Shown here in pieces: positions 1 through 11,494 of a stretch of 64,000 bases of DNA. Every line of letters begins with the position of its first letter. The first letter of the stretch is position 1. A program made the translations under genes and the position numbers. Source of the stretch: Hydrogenophilus sp. (lineage in GTDB: Bacteria > Pseudomonadota > Gammaproteobacteria > Burkholderiales > Thiobacillaceae); the NCBI GenBank assembly GCA_020725265.1, contig DYFK01000005.1, positions 1 through 64,000 of the forward strand. The letters are read 5' to 3'. The notes beneath the pieces were generated by a model, which did not search any database, had not been told where the DNA came from, and was given only the letters and a program-made list of their open reading frames with translations.

Positions 1-31
1 TAGGTACGAATAGTACCGAAAGGCTATGTAA

Positions 32-1594
32 TTATTCCCACTCGATCGTTCCCGGTGGCTTGCCGGTGATGTCGTAGGTGACCCGGTTGATGCCGCGGAT
101 TTCGTTGATGATGCGGTTGGAGACCTTGGCCAGTAGCGAATACGGCAGTTCGGCCCAGTGGGCGGTCATGAAGTCCTGGGTCTGGACGGCGCGCAGGGCG
201 ACGACGTAGTCGTAGGTACGGCCGTCGCCCATGACGCCCACGGCCTTGACCGGCAGGAAGACGGCAAAAGCCTGGGAAGTCTTTTCATACCAACCACTTG
301 CGCGCAGTTCTTCAATAAAAATGTGATCCGCGTGGCGGAGCAGGTCGGCGTATTCGCGCTTCACTTCACCGAGGATGCGCACGCCCAGGCCGGGGCCGGG
401 GAACGGGTGGCGGTAGACCATTTCGTGTGGCAGGCCGAGGGCGATGCCCAGCTCGCGCACTTCGTCCTTGAAGAGTTCACGCAGGGGTTCCAGCAGCTTG
501 AGGTGCATGTCCTCGGGCAGGCCACCGACGTTGTGGTGGCTCTTGATGGCGTGGGCTTTCTTGGTCTTGGCGCCAGCGGATTCGATCACGTCCGGGTAGA
601 TGGTGCCCTGGGCCAGCCACTTGGCGTTCTTCAGCTTGGCGGATTCTTCCTGGAACACGGCGACGAATTCGCCGCCGATGATCTTGCGCTTCTTCTCCGG
701 GTCGGCGACGCCGGCCAGCTTGGTCATGAAGCGGTCGGTGGCGTCGACATGGATGACCTTGACGCCCAGGTTGCGGGCAAACATGTCCATGACCATCTGG
801 CCTTCGTTCAGGCGCAAGAGTCCGGTGTCGACGAACACGCAGGTCAGTTGCGGGCCGATGGCGCGGTGCAGCAGCGCGGCCACCACCGAGGAATCGACGC
901 CGCCGGAGAGGCCCAGGATGACCTCGTCGGAGCCGACTTGCGCCTGGACCTTGGCGATGGCTTCGGCGATGTAGTCCGGCATGTTCCAGTCCTGGCCACA
1001 GCCGCAGATGTCATGCACGAAGCGGCCGAGCATGGCTTTGCCCTGGATCGTGTGGGTGACCTCGGGGTGGAACTGCACGGCGTAGAAGTTGCGCTCGCCA
1101 TCGAACATGCCGGCGATCGGCGTGGAGGCGTTCTCGCACATGACCTTGAAGCCGGGCGGCAGACTTTCGACCTGGTCGCCGTGGCTCATCCAGACGTCCA
1201 GCCAGCACTTGCCGTCAGGGTCGGCGCGGTCCTGGATGTCGGAGAGCAGACGGGAATGGCCGTGGGCCCGCACTTCGGCATAGCCGTATTCGTGGTGTGT
1301 GCCGTTGATCACCTTGCCGCCCAGTTGCGCGGCCATGGTCTGCATGCCGTAGCAGATGCCCAGCACCGGCACGCCCAGACTGAACACCACGTCCGGAGCC
1401 CGGGGCGTCTCCTCTTCCGTGACCGACGAAGGTCCGCCGGACAGGATGATGCCGGCCGGCGCGAAATCCCGGATGAACTGTTCGGGGACGTCGTAGGGAT
1501 GCAGTTCGCAGTAGACGTTGTGCTCGCGCACCCGGCGGGCGATGAGCTGGGTGAACTGGGAACCGAAGTCGAGGATGAGGATGCGTTGATGCAT
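32..1594 (-). CDS. guaA: GMP synthase (glutamine-hydrolysing)
   Basis: Converts XMP to GMP with ATP and glutamine, the last step of guanine nucleotide synthesis in the cytoplasm. The 520-residue product has the family's usual length. The N-terminal class I amidotransferase domain carries the nucleophile Cys81 in GICYGMQ and the His176/Glu178 pair in FHPEV. The ATP-pyrophosphatase domain carries SGGVDSS at residues 230-236, followed by the C-terminal dimerisation domain ending in GTIEWE. It lies downstream of guaB on the same strand as in a normal guaBA operon, but the two are separated by a four-helix-bundle gene. Identification is secure. Confidence 0.98.
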   Translation of the reverse strand: MHQRILILDFGSQFTQLIARRVREHNVYCELHPYDVPEQFIRDFAPAGIILSGGPSSVTEEETPRAPDVVFSLGVPVLGICYGMQTMAAQLGGKVINGTHHEYGYAEVRAHGHSRLLSDIQDRADPDGKCWLDVWMSHGDQVESLPPGFKVMCENASTPIAGMFDGERNFYAVQFHPEVTHTIQGKAMLGRFVHDICGCGQDWNMPDYIAEAIAKVQAQVGSDEVILGLSGGVDSSVVAALLHRAIGPQLTCVFVDTGLLRLNEGQMVMDMFARNLGVKVIHVDATDRFMTKLAGVADPEKKRKIIGGEFVAVFQEESAKLKNAKWLAQGTIYPDVIESAGAKTKKAHAIKSHHNVGGLPEDMHLKLLEPLRELFKDEVRELGIALGLPHEMVYRHPFPGPGLGVRILGEVKREYADLLRHADHIFIEELRASGWYEKTSQAFAVFLPVKAVGVMGDGRTYDYVVALRAVQTQDFMTAHWAELPYSLLAKVSNRIINEIRGINRVTYDITGKPPGTIEWE

Positions 1595-1600
1595 GGGAAT

Positions 1601-1978
1601 TCAGTCGAGAGTAGAGAGTTGAGAGTCGAGAGAGCGTTGCAACCCCCTCAGCATTTTGGACAGTTCTTCCAGATCTTCGAATACGGGGCCAGCCTGGGGA
1701 TAAAAGCCAAGGCTTTCACTCAGTAATAGTTGTGTTTGCAATTCCGCCAAAGAACCTCGGGCGATGTTGAGGAACCGTGCAAAATCCTTGGGAGAGCCCC
1801 TGCCACTGCCTTCAGCGATATTCGAGGCAATGGAGACCGAAGAACGCCGCATCTGGCTAACCAGACCGTAAAGCTCCTCACTCGGAAACGAGGACGTCAG
1901 CTGGTAAACGGCACGGGCAATTTCCATTGCCCGTTGCCAGACGAGCAAGTCCCGAAAGTCTCGAACCGGTGTTGTCAC
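1601..1978 (-). CDS. Four-helix bundle protein (S23/IVP family)
   Basis: A 125-residue protein of the 23S-rRNA intervening-sequence/four-helix-bundle family, which is structurally related to the Avd proteins of diversity-generating retroelements. Family hallmarks are visible: RDLLVWQRAMEIA at the N-terminus, QMRRSSVSIASNIAEGSGR, and a [16 protein letters not shown] stretch. The start is taken as GTG at 1976-1978, where homology begins; no ATG is suitably placed. The C-terminal residues SLDSQLSTLD are encoded by the flanking repeat array. It sits between guaB and guaA, bracketed by inverted short-repeat arrays. A paralogue lies at 54062-54415. Molecular function is unknown. Confidence 0.85.
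   Translation of the reverse strand: MTTPVRDFRDLLVWQRAMEIARAVYQLTSSFPSEELYGLVSQMRRSSVSIASNIAEGSGRGSPKDFARFLNIARGSLAELQTQLLLSESLGFYPQAGPVFEDLEELSKMLRGLQRSLDSQLSTLD
1603..1635. repeat. Short GAGAGTC-type tandem array, guaA side
   Basis: The plus strand shows degenerate copies of a 6-8 base unit (GAGAGTA, GAGAGTTGA, GAGAGTCGA, GAGAG). The array lies between the guaA start and the body of the four-helix gene, and the last residues of that protein are encoded inside it. It is in inverted orientation to the array at 1978-2015, so the pair brackets the gene. Confidence 0.7.
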
Positions 1979-2015
1979 TCTCGACCTTCGGCTCTCGGCT
2001 CTCGGCTCTCGACTC
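1978..2015. repeat. Short GAGAGCC-type tandem array, guaB side
   Basis: The plus strand reads CTCGACCTTCGGCTCTCGG and continues as GCTCTCG units. On the minus strand these are GAGAGCC/GAGAGTC units, inverted relative to the array at 1603-1635. The array occupies almost all of the space between the guaB stop codon and the GTG of the four-helix gene. Confidence 0.7.
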
Positions 2016-2025
2016 TTTACTGAAG

Positions 2026-3543
<1,518 letters not shown>

Positions 3544-3557
3544 AATCGGCCGGCGCG

Positions 3558-3887
3558 CTATTCGCCGGCGTCGCCGCCGCCCTTCTTCATGACCTTGCCC
3601 TCGGCGGCGCGCTGACGGCGAACCTCCTTGGGATCGGCGATCAGCGGCCGGTAGATTTCCACGCGATCCTTGTCGCGCAGAGACGCATCCGGCTTCGCCA
3701 GTTTGTTCCAGATGCCGATCTTGTTCCGGGCCAGGTCGATTTCCGGGAACTCCGCGAGCAGCCCGGAACGTTCGATCGCCTCGCGCGCGCTGGTGCCGTC
3801 GGGCACCTTGAGATGGAGCACGCGCTGGCGGCCCGGACGGGCGTAGACGATCTCGACGAGGATCTGCTCACTCGCGCTCATGTTCAT
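3558..3887 (-). CDS. rnfH: RnfH family ubiquitin-like protein
   Basis: A 109-residue protein of the RnfH/UPF0125 family with a beta-grasp fold. The characteristic VEIVYARPGRQ start, the LARNKIGIWNKLA segment and the DRVEIYRPLIADPKEVRRQRA signature are all present. Its cellular role is not established; the name comes from proximity to rnf genes in some species. It overlaps the upstream ratA by four bases (ATGA), which indicates translational coupling. An in-frame ATG two codons later (3879-3881) is an alternative start. Confidence 0.9.
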   Translation of the reverse strand: MNMSASEQILVEIVYARPGRQRVLHLKVPDGTSAREAIERSGLLAEFPEIDLARNKIGIWNKLAKPDASLRDKDRVEIYRPLIADPKEVRRQRAAEGKVMKKGGGDAGE

Positions 3888-4321
3888 CGCTCGCCATGGA
3901 TCTGTTCGGCGCGACGGACGAACGCGTCGACCAGATTGTTGGTCAGCATGCCGAAAACCGGCCCCAGTACCTTCTCCAGCAAACCGCTGGAAAACTCGTA
4001 GCGCAGCACGAAGTCGACCTTGCAGGCGGTCTCGGCCAGCCGCTTGAAACGCCAGTAGCCTTCCAGTTCGCGGAACGGACCGCTTTTGAGCCGGATCGTC
4101 ATTTCCTCCGGGTGGCGCTTGTCGTTCCGGGTCGTGAAATGCTGTTTCACTTGCAGGTAGCTGATGTGGATGGTCGCTTCCGTGGTTGCGTCGTCGCGCA
4201 GATGCAATTCCGTGCCGCCGCACCAGGGCAGGAAATCCGGGTAGTGCTCGACGCCGTCCACCAGCGCGAACATTTCCTCGGCCGAATACGGGACCAGAAC
4301 GGTTTTGACGACTTCGGCCAT
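3884..4321 (-). CDS. ratA: RatA/COQ10-like START-domain protein
   Basis: A 145-residue single-domain polyketide cyclase/START protein. Family signatures are visible: TVLVPYSAEEMFALVDGVE, then YPDFLPWCGG near residues 27-36, and GPFRELEGYWRF at 81-92. RatA was first described as a toxin blocking 70S assembly, but the family also includes the ubiquinone-binding COQ10 proteins, so toxin function should not be assumed. It is coupled to rnfH and divergent from smpB, the usual proteobacterial arrangement. Confidence 0.9.
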   Translation of the reverse strand: MAEVVKTVLVPYSAEEMFALVDGVEHYPDFLPWCGGTELHLRDDATTEATIHISYLQVKQHFTTRNDKRHPEEMTIRLKSGPFRELEGYWRFKRLAETACKVDFVLRYEFSSGLLEKVLGPVFGMLTNNLVDAFVRRAEQIHGER

Positions 4322-4411
4322 GCCAGCAGGACGGGGAAACGGTTGGACGGCCTGATAAAATAGCATGAATCCCCGCCACCTCCCGGCCCCCCGCCGCCAC
4401 GCCCCGCCATC

Positions 4412-4861
4412 ATGAGCATCGTCGACAACAAGAAAGCGTTTCACGAATACTTCATCGAGGAACGCTATGAAGCCGGCCTCGTGCTGGAGGGCTGGGAAGT
4501 CAAGGCGATCCGGGCTGGACGCACTCAGCTCAAGGAGGCCTACGTGGTGGTCAAGAAGGAGGAGGTCTGGCTGATCGGCTGCCATATCAGTCCGTTGCCG
4601 ACCGCGTCCACGCACATCAAGCCGGACCCCGCGCGCTCGCGCAAACTGCTGCTGCACGCCAGCGAAATCCGCAAGCTGATCGGCAAGACGCAGCAGGCCG
4701 GCTATACCCTGACGCCGCTGAACCTGCATTTCAGCAAGGGCCGGGTCAAACTCGAAATCGGCCTGGCCAAGGGCAAGAAACTGCACGACAAACGCGCCAC
4801 CCAGAAAGAGCGCGAATGGCAGCGTGAAAAAGCCCGCCTGATGCGCGACAAGAACGCATGA
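4412..4861 (+). CDS. smpB: SsrA-binding protein SmpB
   Basis: The tmRNA partner for trans-translation on stalled ribosomes. The 149-residue product has the family landmarks: [22 protein letters not shown] near the N-terminus, [11 protein letters not shown] in the OB-fold core, and the basic C-terminal tail [21 protein letters not shown] that enters the mRNA channel. The stop codon overlaps the selU start (ATGA). No ssrA gene is seen in this window. The backup rescue factor ArfA is encoded at 58299-58469. Confidence 0.97.
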   Translation: MSIVDNKKAFHEYFIEERYEAGLVLEGWEVKAIRAGRTQLKEAYVVVKKEEVWLIGCHISPLPTASTHIKPDPARSRKLLLHASEIRKLIGKTQQAGYTLTPLNLHFSKGRVKLEIGLAKGKKLHDKRATQKEREWQREKARLMRDKNA

Positions 4862-5961
4862 AGTGCGCGGAAACCGTGCCGGCGCCGCGCCGACGCGATG
4901 ATCTGGTCGGGATCGAGCGCCTGTTCGGGTACGACGAAATCATCGACGCGCGCTCACCCGGCGAGTATTCGGAAGACCGGGTTCCCGGCGCGATCTCCCT
5001 GCCCGTGCTCGACGACGGCGAACGCGCGCATGTCGGCACCCTGCACAAACAAGAGTCCGCCTTCGAGGCCAAGAAGGTTGGCGCCGCCCTGGTTTCGCGC
5101 AACATTGCCCGGCATCTGGAAAGCCATTTCGCCGACAAACCCCGCCATTACCGACCGCTGGTGTATTGCTGGCGCGGTGGCAGCCGCAGCGGCGCCCTGG
5201 TCACCGTGCTGCGCGCGATCGGCTGGGACGCCGGTCAACTGGAGGGTGGCTACAAGGCATATCGCCGCCACGTCATCGCCGAGCTGGAAACCCTGCCGTC
5301 GACGCTGTCCTTCCGCGTCCTGTGCGGGCCGACCGGGGTCGGCAAGAGCCGGTTCCTGCGCGCGCTGGCCGACGCCGGCGCCCAGGTGCTCGACCTGGAA
5401 CGACTGGCCGCGCACATGGGTTCGGTGCTGGGCGCCTATCCCGACGAGATCCAGCCACCGCAGAAACTGTTCGAATCCCGGGTCTGGCAGGCATTGCGCG
5501 GCTTCGATCCGAGCCGGCCCATCTTCGTCGAGTCGGAAAGCCGGAAGATCGGCCGCCTGCAAACCCCGGAAAACCTGCTCGCGCGGATGCGCGCCAGTCC
5601 CTGCCTGAACCTGGACGCGTCGATTCCGGTCCGGGTGGCGCTGTTGAAGCAGGATTACGCCCATTTCCTGAACGACCCGGACGCGCTCGGCCGTCAACTC
5701 GACTGTCTGACGCCCTTGCTCGGACGCGAACGCATCCAGAACTGGAAATCGGCCGCGCGCGCCGGGCAGTGGGACGATCTGGTCGCCGATCTGCTGGTCA
5801 GCCACTACGACCCGGCGTACGCGCGTTCGCTCGGACGCAATTTCCCGGGCGCGACCGAAGCCGCCGAAATCCTGCTGCCGTCCGCCGAGGACGCGGACAT
5901 CGAAGCCCTCGCGCGGCGGGTCGCGACCAGCCAGTCCGCCGATTTCAATCGCCATTCTTGA
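4858..5961 (+). CDS. selU: tRNA 2-selenouridine synthase
   Basis: Replaces sulfur by selenium at wobble 2-thiouridine in certain tRNAs, via a geranylated intermediate (SelU/MnmH/YbbB). The 367-residue product has an N-terminal rhodanese domain with catalytic Cys104 in [11 protein letters not shown] and a P-loop GPTGVGKS at residues 157-164, the diagnostic fusion for the family. It is translationally coupled to smpB by a four-base overlap. The selenophosphate synthetase SelD is not in this window. Confidence 0.95.
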   Translation: MKCAETVPAPRRRDDLVGIERLFGYDEIIDARSPGEYSEDRVPGAISLPVLDDGERAHVGTLHKQESAFEAKKVGAALVSRNIARHLESHFADKPRHYRPLVYCWRGGSRSGALVTVLRAIGWDAGQLEGGYKAYRRHVIAELETLPSTLSFRVLCGPTGVGKSRFLRALADAGAQVLDLERLAAHMGSVLGAYPDEIQPPQKLFESRVWQALRGFDPSRPIFVESESRKIGRLQTPENLLARMRASPCLNLDASIPVRVALLKQDYAHFLNDPDALGRQLDCLTPLLGRERIQNWKSAARAGQWDDLVADLLVSHYDPAYARSLGRNFPGATEAAEILLPSAEDADIEALARRVATSQSADFNRHS

Positions 5962-6082
5962 CGGCTCGCCCACCCCTGCTAGCCTGAAATCGTCACGTCG
6001 TGACACAGGGCGCGCAAGGGGACTGACGCCCGGGTAGTTTCGTGATTCATACCTTCAAGCGTCATTTTTTCGGAGGGTTTCT

Positions 6083-6508
6083 ATGTCCATCACCTGGATC
6101 ATGGTCGCCAACGCCAGTCAGGCCAGGCTTTTCTCTCATTCCGGTCCCAAGGAGGGCTTGCGGCTGATCAAGGAACTGGCCCACCCGGAAAGTCGGGAAA
6201 AAACCTCGAATCTGGTTTCCGACCGCTCCGGCGGCAACGGACACGGCGCCTTCGTGCAGGCCACCGATCCCAAACACCACGAAGCTGAACGATTCGCGCA
6301 GGAACTGACCCGGGAACTCGAGCATGGTCGGGTCAGCAATGCTTATGATCGGTTCATTCTCGTGGCCTCGGCCCCCTTCATGGGGTTGGTCAACAGCCAC
6401 CTGCCCGAGCAGGTAAGGAGCTTGCTATCGAAGCGTATCGACAAGGACTACACCCGTCTGCCGATCAAGGATCTGACCGGTCAGTTGGGCCAACACGTCA
6501 TGCTATAG
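6083..6508 (+). CDS. Host attachment family protein
   Basis: A 141-residue protein of the family named for attachment to plant host cells (AtsE/Host_attach type). Recognisable features are WIMVANASQARLFS at the N-terminus, a HHEAERFAQELTREL helix, and FMGLVNSHLP. It has no signal peptide or membrane segment, so it is probably cytoplasmic, and the family name is a poor guide to function. A good Shine-Dalgarno (CGGAGG) precedes the ATG. The end overlaps the end of the convergent thpR by six bases. Confidence 0.8.
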   Translation: MSITWIMVANASQARLFSHSGPKEGLRLIKELAHPESREKTSNLVSDRSGGNGHGAFVQATDPKHHEAERFAQELTRELEHGRVSNAYDRFILVASAPFMGLVNSHLPEQVRSLLSKRIDKDYTRLPIKDLTGQLGQHVML

Positions 6509-7072
6509 CAGGGGCCACGCGCCGAGCTGCTGATAACGCGACCCTCCGGGAAGCAGGCTGGATCTGACCAGCACGAAATCCCGCGCCACCCAGGACAACG
6601 GGACCGGCGCGGGATTTTTATTGGTATCGATCTCCCGATCGCGTTCGGCAAAACGGTCGCAATCCGCGTCCCTCAACAGGGTCACGTGCGGCACGAAAGC
6701 CTGACCCGCGCGCCGATCCACCGCGAATCCCGCTTCCGCCAAAGTTGAAACGAGTTCCCCGGCCAATCCGGACAGGCCGGCCGGCGGCTGGCTCGCGCCC
6801 AGCCAGGCGATGCGGTTGTGACGCCAGCAATGGCAACGATCCAGGGTCATGGTGAAGGCGTCGCGCTGGATCGTGTTCGCGATCCCGGACAGTTCCGGCA
6901 GGCGCGCGATCTCCACCCGCCCCAGAAACGCCAGTGTCATGTGCAGACTGTCCGGACGCATCGGCCGGCCGCCAAGCCGGGCATGCAGGCGATCCCGCGC
7001 CGCCACCAGGCCATGCCGCGTCGTCGCGTCCGGCCAGAGCGCGAAAAACACCCGCGCGACTTGTTCAGTCAC
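6503..7072 (-). CDS. thpR: RNA 2',3'-cyclic phosphodiesterase (LigT/ThpR family)
   Basis: A member of the 2H phosphoesterase superfamily that hydrolyses 2',3'-cyclic phosphates at RNA ends. The two H-x-T-x motifs are visible as HMTLAF near residue 45 and HVTLLR near residue 129. The length of 189 residues fits. The start overlaps the ispF stop by eight bases, so it belongs to the GNAT-ispF-thpR operon. Confidence 0.92.
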   Translation of the reverse strand: MTEQVARVFFALWPDATTRHGLVAARDRLHARLGGRPMRPDSLHMTLAFLGRVEIARLPELSGIANTIQRDAFTMTLDRCHCWRHNRIAWLGASQPPAGLSGLAGELVSTLAEAGFAVDRRAGQAFVPHVTLLRDADCDRFAERDREIDTNKNPAPVPLSWVARDFVLVRSSLLPGGSRYQQLGAWPLL

Positions 7073-7544
7073 GCGTGATCAGGCAGACCGCCTCGGCGGC
7101 GATGCCCTCCTCCCGACCGGTGAAACCCAGGCGTTCGGTGGTCGTGGCCTTGACATTGACGCGGTCGACGGCGATGTCGAGATCGGCGGCGATGCGTTCG
7201 CGCATGGTCGGGATATGCGCGGCCATGCGTGGCGCCTGCGCGATCACCGTGGCGTCGACGTTGCCGACCCGCCAGCCCTGTCCGGCCAGCAGTCCGGCGA
7301 CGTGGCGCAGCAGTTCGCGGCTGTCGATGCCCCGGTAACGCGGATCGGAATCCGGAAAGTGGCGGCCGATGTCGCCCAGGCCGGCGGCCCCGAGCAACGC
7401 GTCGCAGATGGCGTGCAACAGCACGTCGGCGTCGGAATGCCCGAGCAACCCACGCGCATGCGGGATGGCAACGCCACCGATGATCAGATCACGGCCCTCG
7501 GCGAAGGCGTGGACATCGAAGCCGTGGCCGACGCGGATGTTCAT
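7065..7544 (-). CDS. ispF: 2-C-methyl-D-erythritol 2,4-cyclodiphosphate synthase
   Basis: A step of the MEP isoprenoid pathway that forms the cyclodiphosphate. The 159-residue product matches the family length. Metal ligands are visible in GHGFDVHAF (Asp10, His12) and His44 in [14 protein letters not shown]. The DSDPRYRG loop and the [14 protein letters not shown]-terminus are typical. ispD, the usual neighbour, is not adjacent. It overlaps the upstream GNAT gene by four bases (ATGA). Confidence 0.97.
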   Translation of the reverse strand: MNIRVGHGFDVHAFAEGRDLIIGGVAIPHARGLLGHSDADVLLHAICDALLGAAGLGDIGRHFPDSDPRYRGIDSRELLRHVAGLLAGQGWRVGNVDATVIAQAPRMAAHIPTMRERIAADLDIAVDRVNVKATTTERLGFTGREEGIAAEAVCLITRD

Positions 7545-7981
7545 GATGGGTTTCTCCAGTTCAGTCGCATCGTCCGATGCGGAATGCCGGCATCCTGGTA
7601 TTCGTCTCCCTCGGCCTGAAAGCCATGCCGGAGATAGAACGGCACGGCCAGGCTCTGCGCGCTCAGATACACACCGCCCAGGCCGCGCCCGCGCGCCAGC
7701 GCCAACACCGCGTTCAACAACGCGCCACCAATGCCGCGCCGACGCCATGCCGGCAATACCGCCATGCGGCCGACGCGACCATCCTCCAGCAGGCGGACGA
7801 TGCCGACCACTTCGCCATCATTGGCGATCGCCACGAACCAGGCGCACCCGGCATCGATCGGCGCCCACTCCAAGGATTCCGGCACGCCCTGTTCCTCGAT
7901 GAAAACCCGGCGGCGCACGCGCGCGATCGCGGACTCGTCGACGGCCCAGTCGGCGGCGCGGACGGAAAAGGCATCAGGCAT
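7541..7981 (-). CDS. GNAT family N-acetyltransferase
   Basis: A 146-residue acetyl-CoA-dependent acyltransferase. The N-terminal [20 protein letters not shown] resembles ElaA/YitI-type GNAT proteins, and the acetyl-CoA loop appears as [10 protein letters not shown] around residue 80. [21 protein letters not shown] stretch near the C-terminus is typical of the family. It is first in the operon with ispF and thpR. The substrate cannot be predicted. Confidence 0.85.
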   Translation of the reverse strand: MPDAFSVRAADWAVDESAIARVRRRVFIEEQGVPESLEWAPIDAGCAWFVAIANDGEVVGIVRLLEDGRVGRMAVLPAWRRRGIGGALLNAVLALARGRGLGGVYLSAQSLAVPFYLRHGFQAEGDEYQDAGIPHRTMRLNWRNPS

Positions 7982-8025
7982 GACAGACGGGTAAAATGGC
8001 GCATTTTCAACCGACCGAGTTTGCC

Positions 8026-9551
<1,526 letters not shown>

Positions 9552-9557
9552 GTCGAT

Positions 9558-10247
9558 TCAGCGCCGTCGGGGCCGGGATTTCCGGCGCGGCGTCGGCGGG
9601 CTGGGCGTCGGCTTCGGCGGATTCAGCCAGGCATCGACCCGTTCCGGGAAAAGTTCGGCGTACACCGAGGCCGCCGCGTACACCACCAACATCACGATGC
9701 CACCGAAATGCGGCCCCAGCAGCGAGACCAGCCCGGTCATCGAAGCCGCGATCACCGCGATCCAGCGCACCAGGATGTACTGCACCCGGTGTTTGAGCAC
9801 CTCGTCGTCGTCATCGCGCCGGCTCAGGTCGCGGTGGCTGACGATGAAGGCTTGCGCGGACAGCAGCGCCTGCATCCAGAGTCCGTAACGGAAATTGGGA
9901 TCGTCCAGCATTTCGCGCCAGGAAATTCCGAATTCCGCGAACAGCAGGAAGAGGGGCATGCCAAGCGGAATCGCCACGAACGGCATCACCATGGCCGTGG
10001 CGGCGACCAGCCGGGTCCAGTCCCGCACGCCGTTCGGCAGACCCTTGCCCTCGCCCATGCCGGTGATGTGCCCCATCACCAGCAGCATCACCGCGGCGAA
10101 CGCCAGCAGGGTATCGATGAAATACAGCGCGAGCAGATTGGGGGCGGACCAGCCGAGGAACAGCACGCCGAGCACCGGCATCAGGTTACGCGTGACCAGC
10201 GATGCCAACGCCGGCAACGACCACGGTTGTTTCGATGACACCGACAT
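9558..10247 (-). CDS. Multipass membrane protein (DUF6498-like)
   Basis: A 229-residue integral membrane protein with about five to six hydrophobic segments (for example MPVLGVLFLGWSAPNLLALY and FAAVMLLVMGHITGMG). It has a central charged loop DLSRRDDDDEVLKHR and a basic, proline-rich cytoplasmic tail. The W-x-x-x-N-x-x-x-x-Y motif in the first helices resembles the DUF6498 family. The start at 10247 is supported by a very strong AGGAGGGGAC site. Function is unknown. Confidence 0.7.
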   Translation of the reverse strand: MSVSSKQPWSLPALASLVTRNLMPVLGVLFLGWSAPNLLALYFIDTLLAFAAVMLLVMGHITGMGEGKGLPNGVRDWTRLVAATAMVMPFVAIPLGMPLFLLFAEFGISWREMLDDPNFRYGLWMQALLSAQAFIVSHRDLSRRDDDDEVLKHRVQYILVRWIAVIAASMTGLVSLLGPHFGGIVMLVVYAAASVYAELFPERVDAWLNPPKPTPSPPTPRRKSRPRRR

Positions 10248-10321
10248 GTCCCCTCCTCCACCTCGTCGCCGCGCCGAAATGCCGGCGATCCAGCCTCGGA
10301 GCCCGGCATGGCGGTATAGTG

Positions 10322-11260
10322 ATGAGCCGAACCCGCCATCCAACCGCCGCCGTGTTGTTCACCCAAGCCCCCGCCCAACTCATCACCATCCGTGACTGGC
10401 TGCGCTTCGCCGTCTCGCGCTTCAACGAAGCCAAGCTGCATTTCGGTCACGGCAGCCACAACGCCTTTGACGAGGCCGCGTATCTTATCCTGCACACCCT
10501 GAGCCTGCCGCTCGACCAGCTGGAACCGTTTCTGGACGCGCGCCTGTTGCCGGAGGAAGCGGAACGTCTGGCCGAGTTGCTCGAGCGCCGCGTGCGCGAT
10601 CGGGTACCGGCCCCCTATCTGACCAACGAAGCCTGGCTGCAGGGTTATCGCTTCTACGTCGACGAACGCGTCATCGTGCCGCGCTCCTTCCTGGCGCCGC
10701 TGATCCTGGAGCAGTTCCAGCCCTGGCTGGCCGATCCCGACACGGTCGCGCGCGCGCTCGACCTGTGCACCGGTTCCGGCTGCCTGGCCATCCTGCTCGC
10801 GGACGCCTTCCCGACTGCGACACTGGACGCTGTCGACCTTTCCCGCGATGCCCTCGACGTTGCCCGCCGCAACATCGACGATTACGGGCTGGCGGATCGC
10901 ATCACGCTGCATCAGGGCGATCTGTTCCAGCCGCTCGATGGCGCTGGCTACGACCTGATCATCTCGAATCCGCCATACGTCAACGCCGAATCGGTCGCGA
11001 ACCTGCCTCAGGAATACCGGCACGAACCGGAGCTCGCGCTCGGCTCCGGCGAAGATGGCCTGGACGTCACCCGCCGACTGCTGCGTGAAGCCGCCGACCA
11101 CCTCAACCCCGGCGGCTTGCTGGCGGTGGAAATCGGCCATAACCGCGCCGCCGTCGAAGCGGCGTTTCCCGAACTGGAATTGTACTGGCCGGAGATCGAG
11201 GGCGGCAGTGACACCGTGTTCCTGATCACGCGCGAACAACTTCTGGCGGCGGATCTCTGA
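10322..11260 (+). CDS. prmB: Ribosomal protein uL3 N5-glutamine methyltransferase
   Basis: A SAM-dependent methyltransferase that modifies a glutamine of ribosomal protein L3. The 312-residue product has the PrmB-specific N-terminal domain (RDWLRFAVSRFNEAKLHFGHG), the SAM loop DLCTGSGCLAI and the catalytic NPPYV motif, followed by LPQEYRHEPELALGSGEDGL, which separates PrmB from PrmC. ATG at 10322 places the conserved region normally; the longer open frame back to 10202 overlaps the divergent membrane-protein gene. Confidence 0.95.
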   Translation: MSRTRHPTAAVLFTQAPAQLITIRDWLRFAVSRFNEAKLHFGHGSHNAFDEAAYLILHTLSLPLDQLEPFLDARLLPEEAERLAELLERRVRDRVPAPYLTNEAWLQGYRFYVDERVIVPRSFLAPLILEQFQPWLADPDTVARALDLCTGSGCLAILLADAFPTATLDAVDLSRDALDVARRNIDDYGLADRITLHQGDLFQPLDGAGYDLIISNPPYVNAESVANLPQEYRHEPELALGSGEDGLDVTRRLLREAADHLNPGGLLAVEIGHNRAAVEAAFPELELYWPEIEGGSDTVFLITREQLLAADL

Positions 11261-11342
11261 ACCACCTGGCTGGCCGGACCAGACCATCCCGCGCCATACA
11301 GACAGCCTTACCGCGGATCGAACGACCATGACCAGCGCGCTT

Positions 11343-11379
11343 CGGTCTGGTGCGGACCAGGCAGGTCCGCACCAGACCG
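11343..11379. repeat. 16-bp perfect inverted repeat between prmB and the CheW fusion gene
   Basis: The arms at 11343-11358 and 11364-11379 pair perfectly around a five-base loop (AGGCA) to give a very stable GC-rich hairpin. No T-run follows on either strand. It could still terminate prmB transcription, act as a binding site, or be a REP-like repeat. The rest of the 234-base gap (11261-11494) shows no other gene. Confidence 0.75.
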
Positions 11380-11494
11380 GGGCAAGCCTCCACCAAACAC
11401 GCCATGGTAACGACGCATTTTCAATGACTTAACAACACCTTGTTACTGGTATGGTCATTGCTTGCTGTCACGGATTGCCCCCGAGGAGATGGCG

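Noticed and set aside
158-1726. Long plus-strand open frame (522 codons) antisense to guaA
   Set aside because: It is a shadow of guaA in GC-rich DNA; the translation has no domain and the opposite strand encodes a complete, motif-rich GMP synthase.
3884-4321. RatA/RnfH as a toxin-antitoxin pair
   Set aside because: The pair is a conserved housekeeping arrangement and the START domain fits COQ10-like lipid binding; nothing here supports a toxin-antitoxin role.
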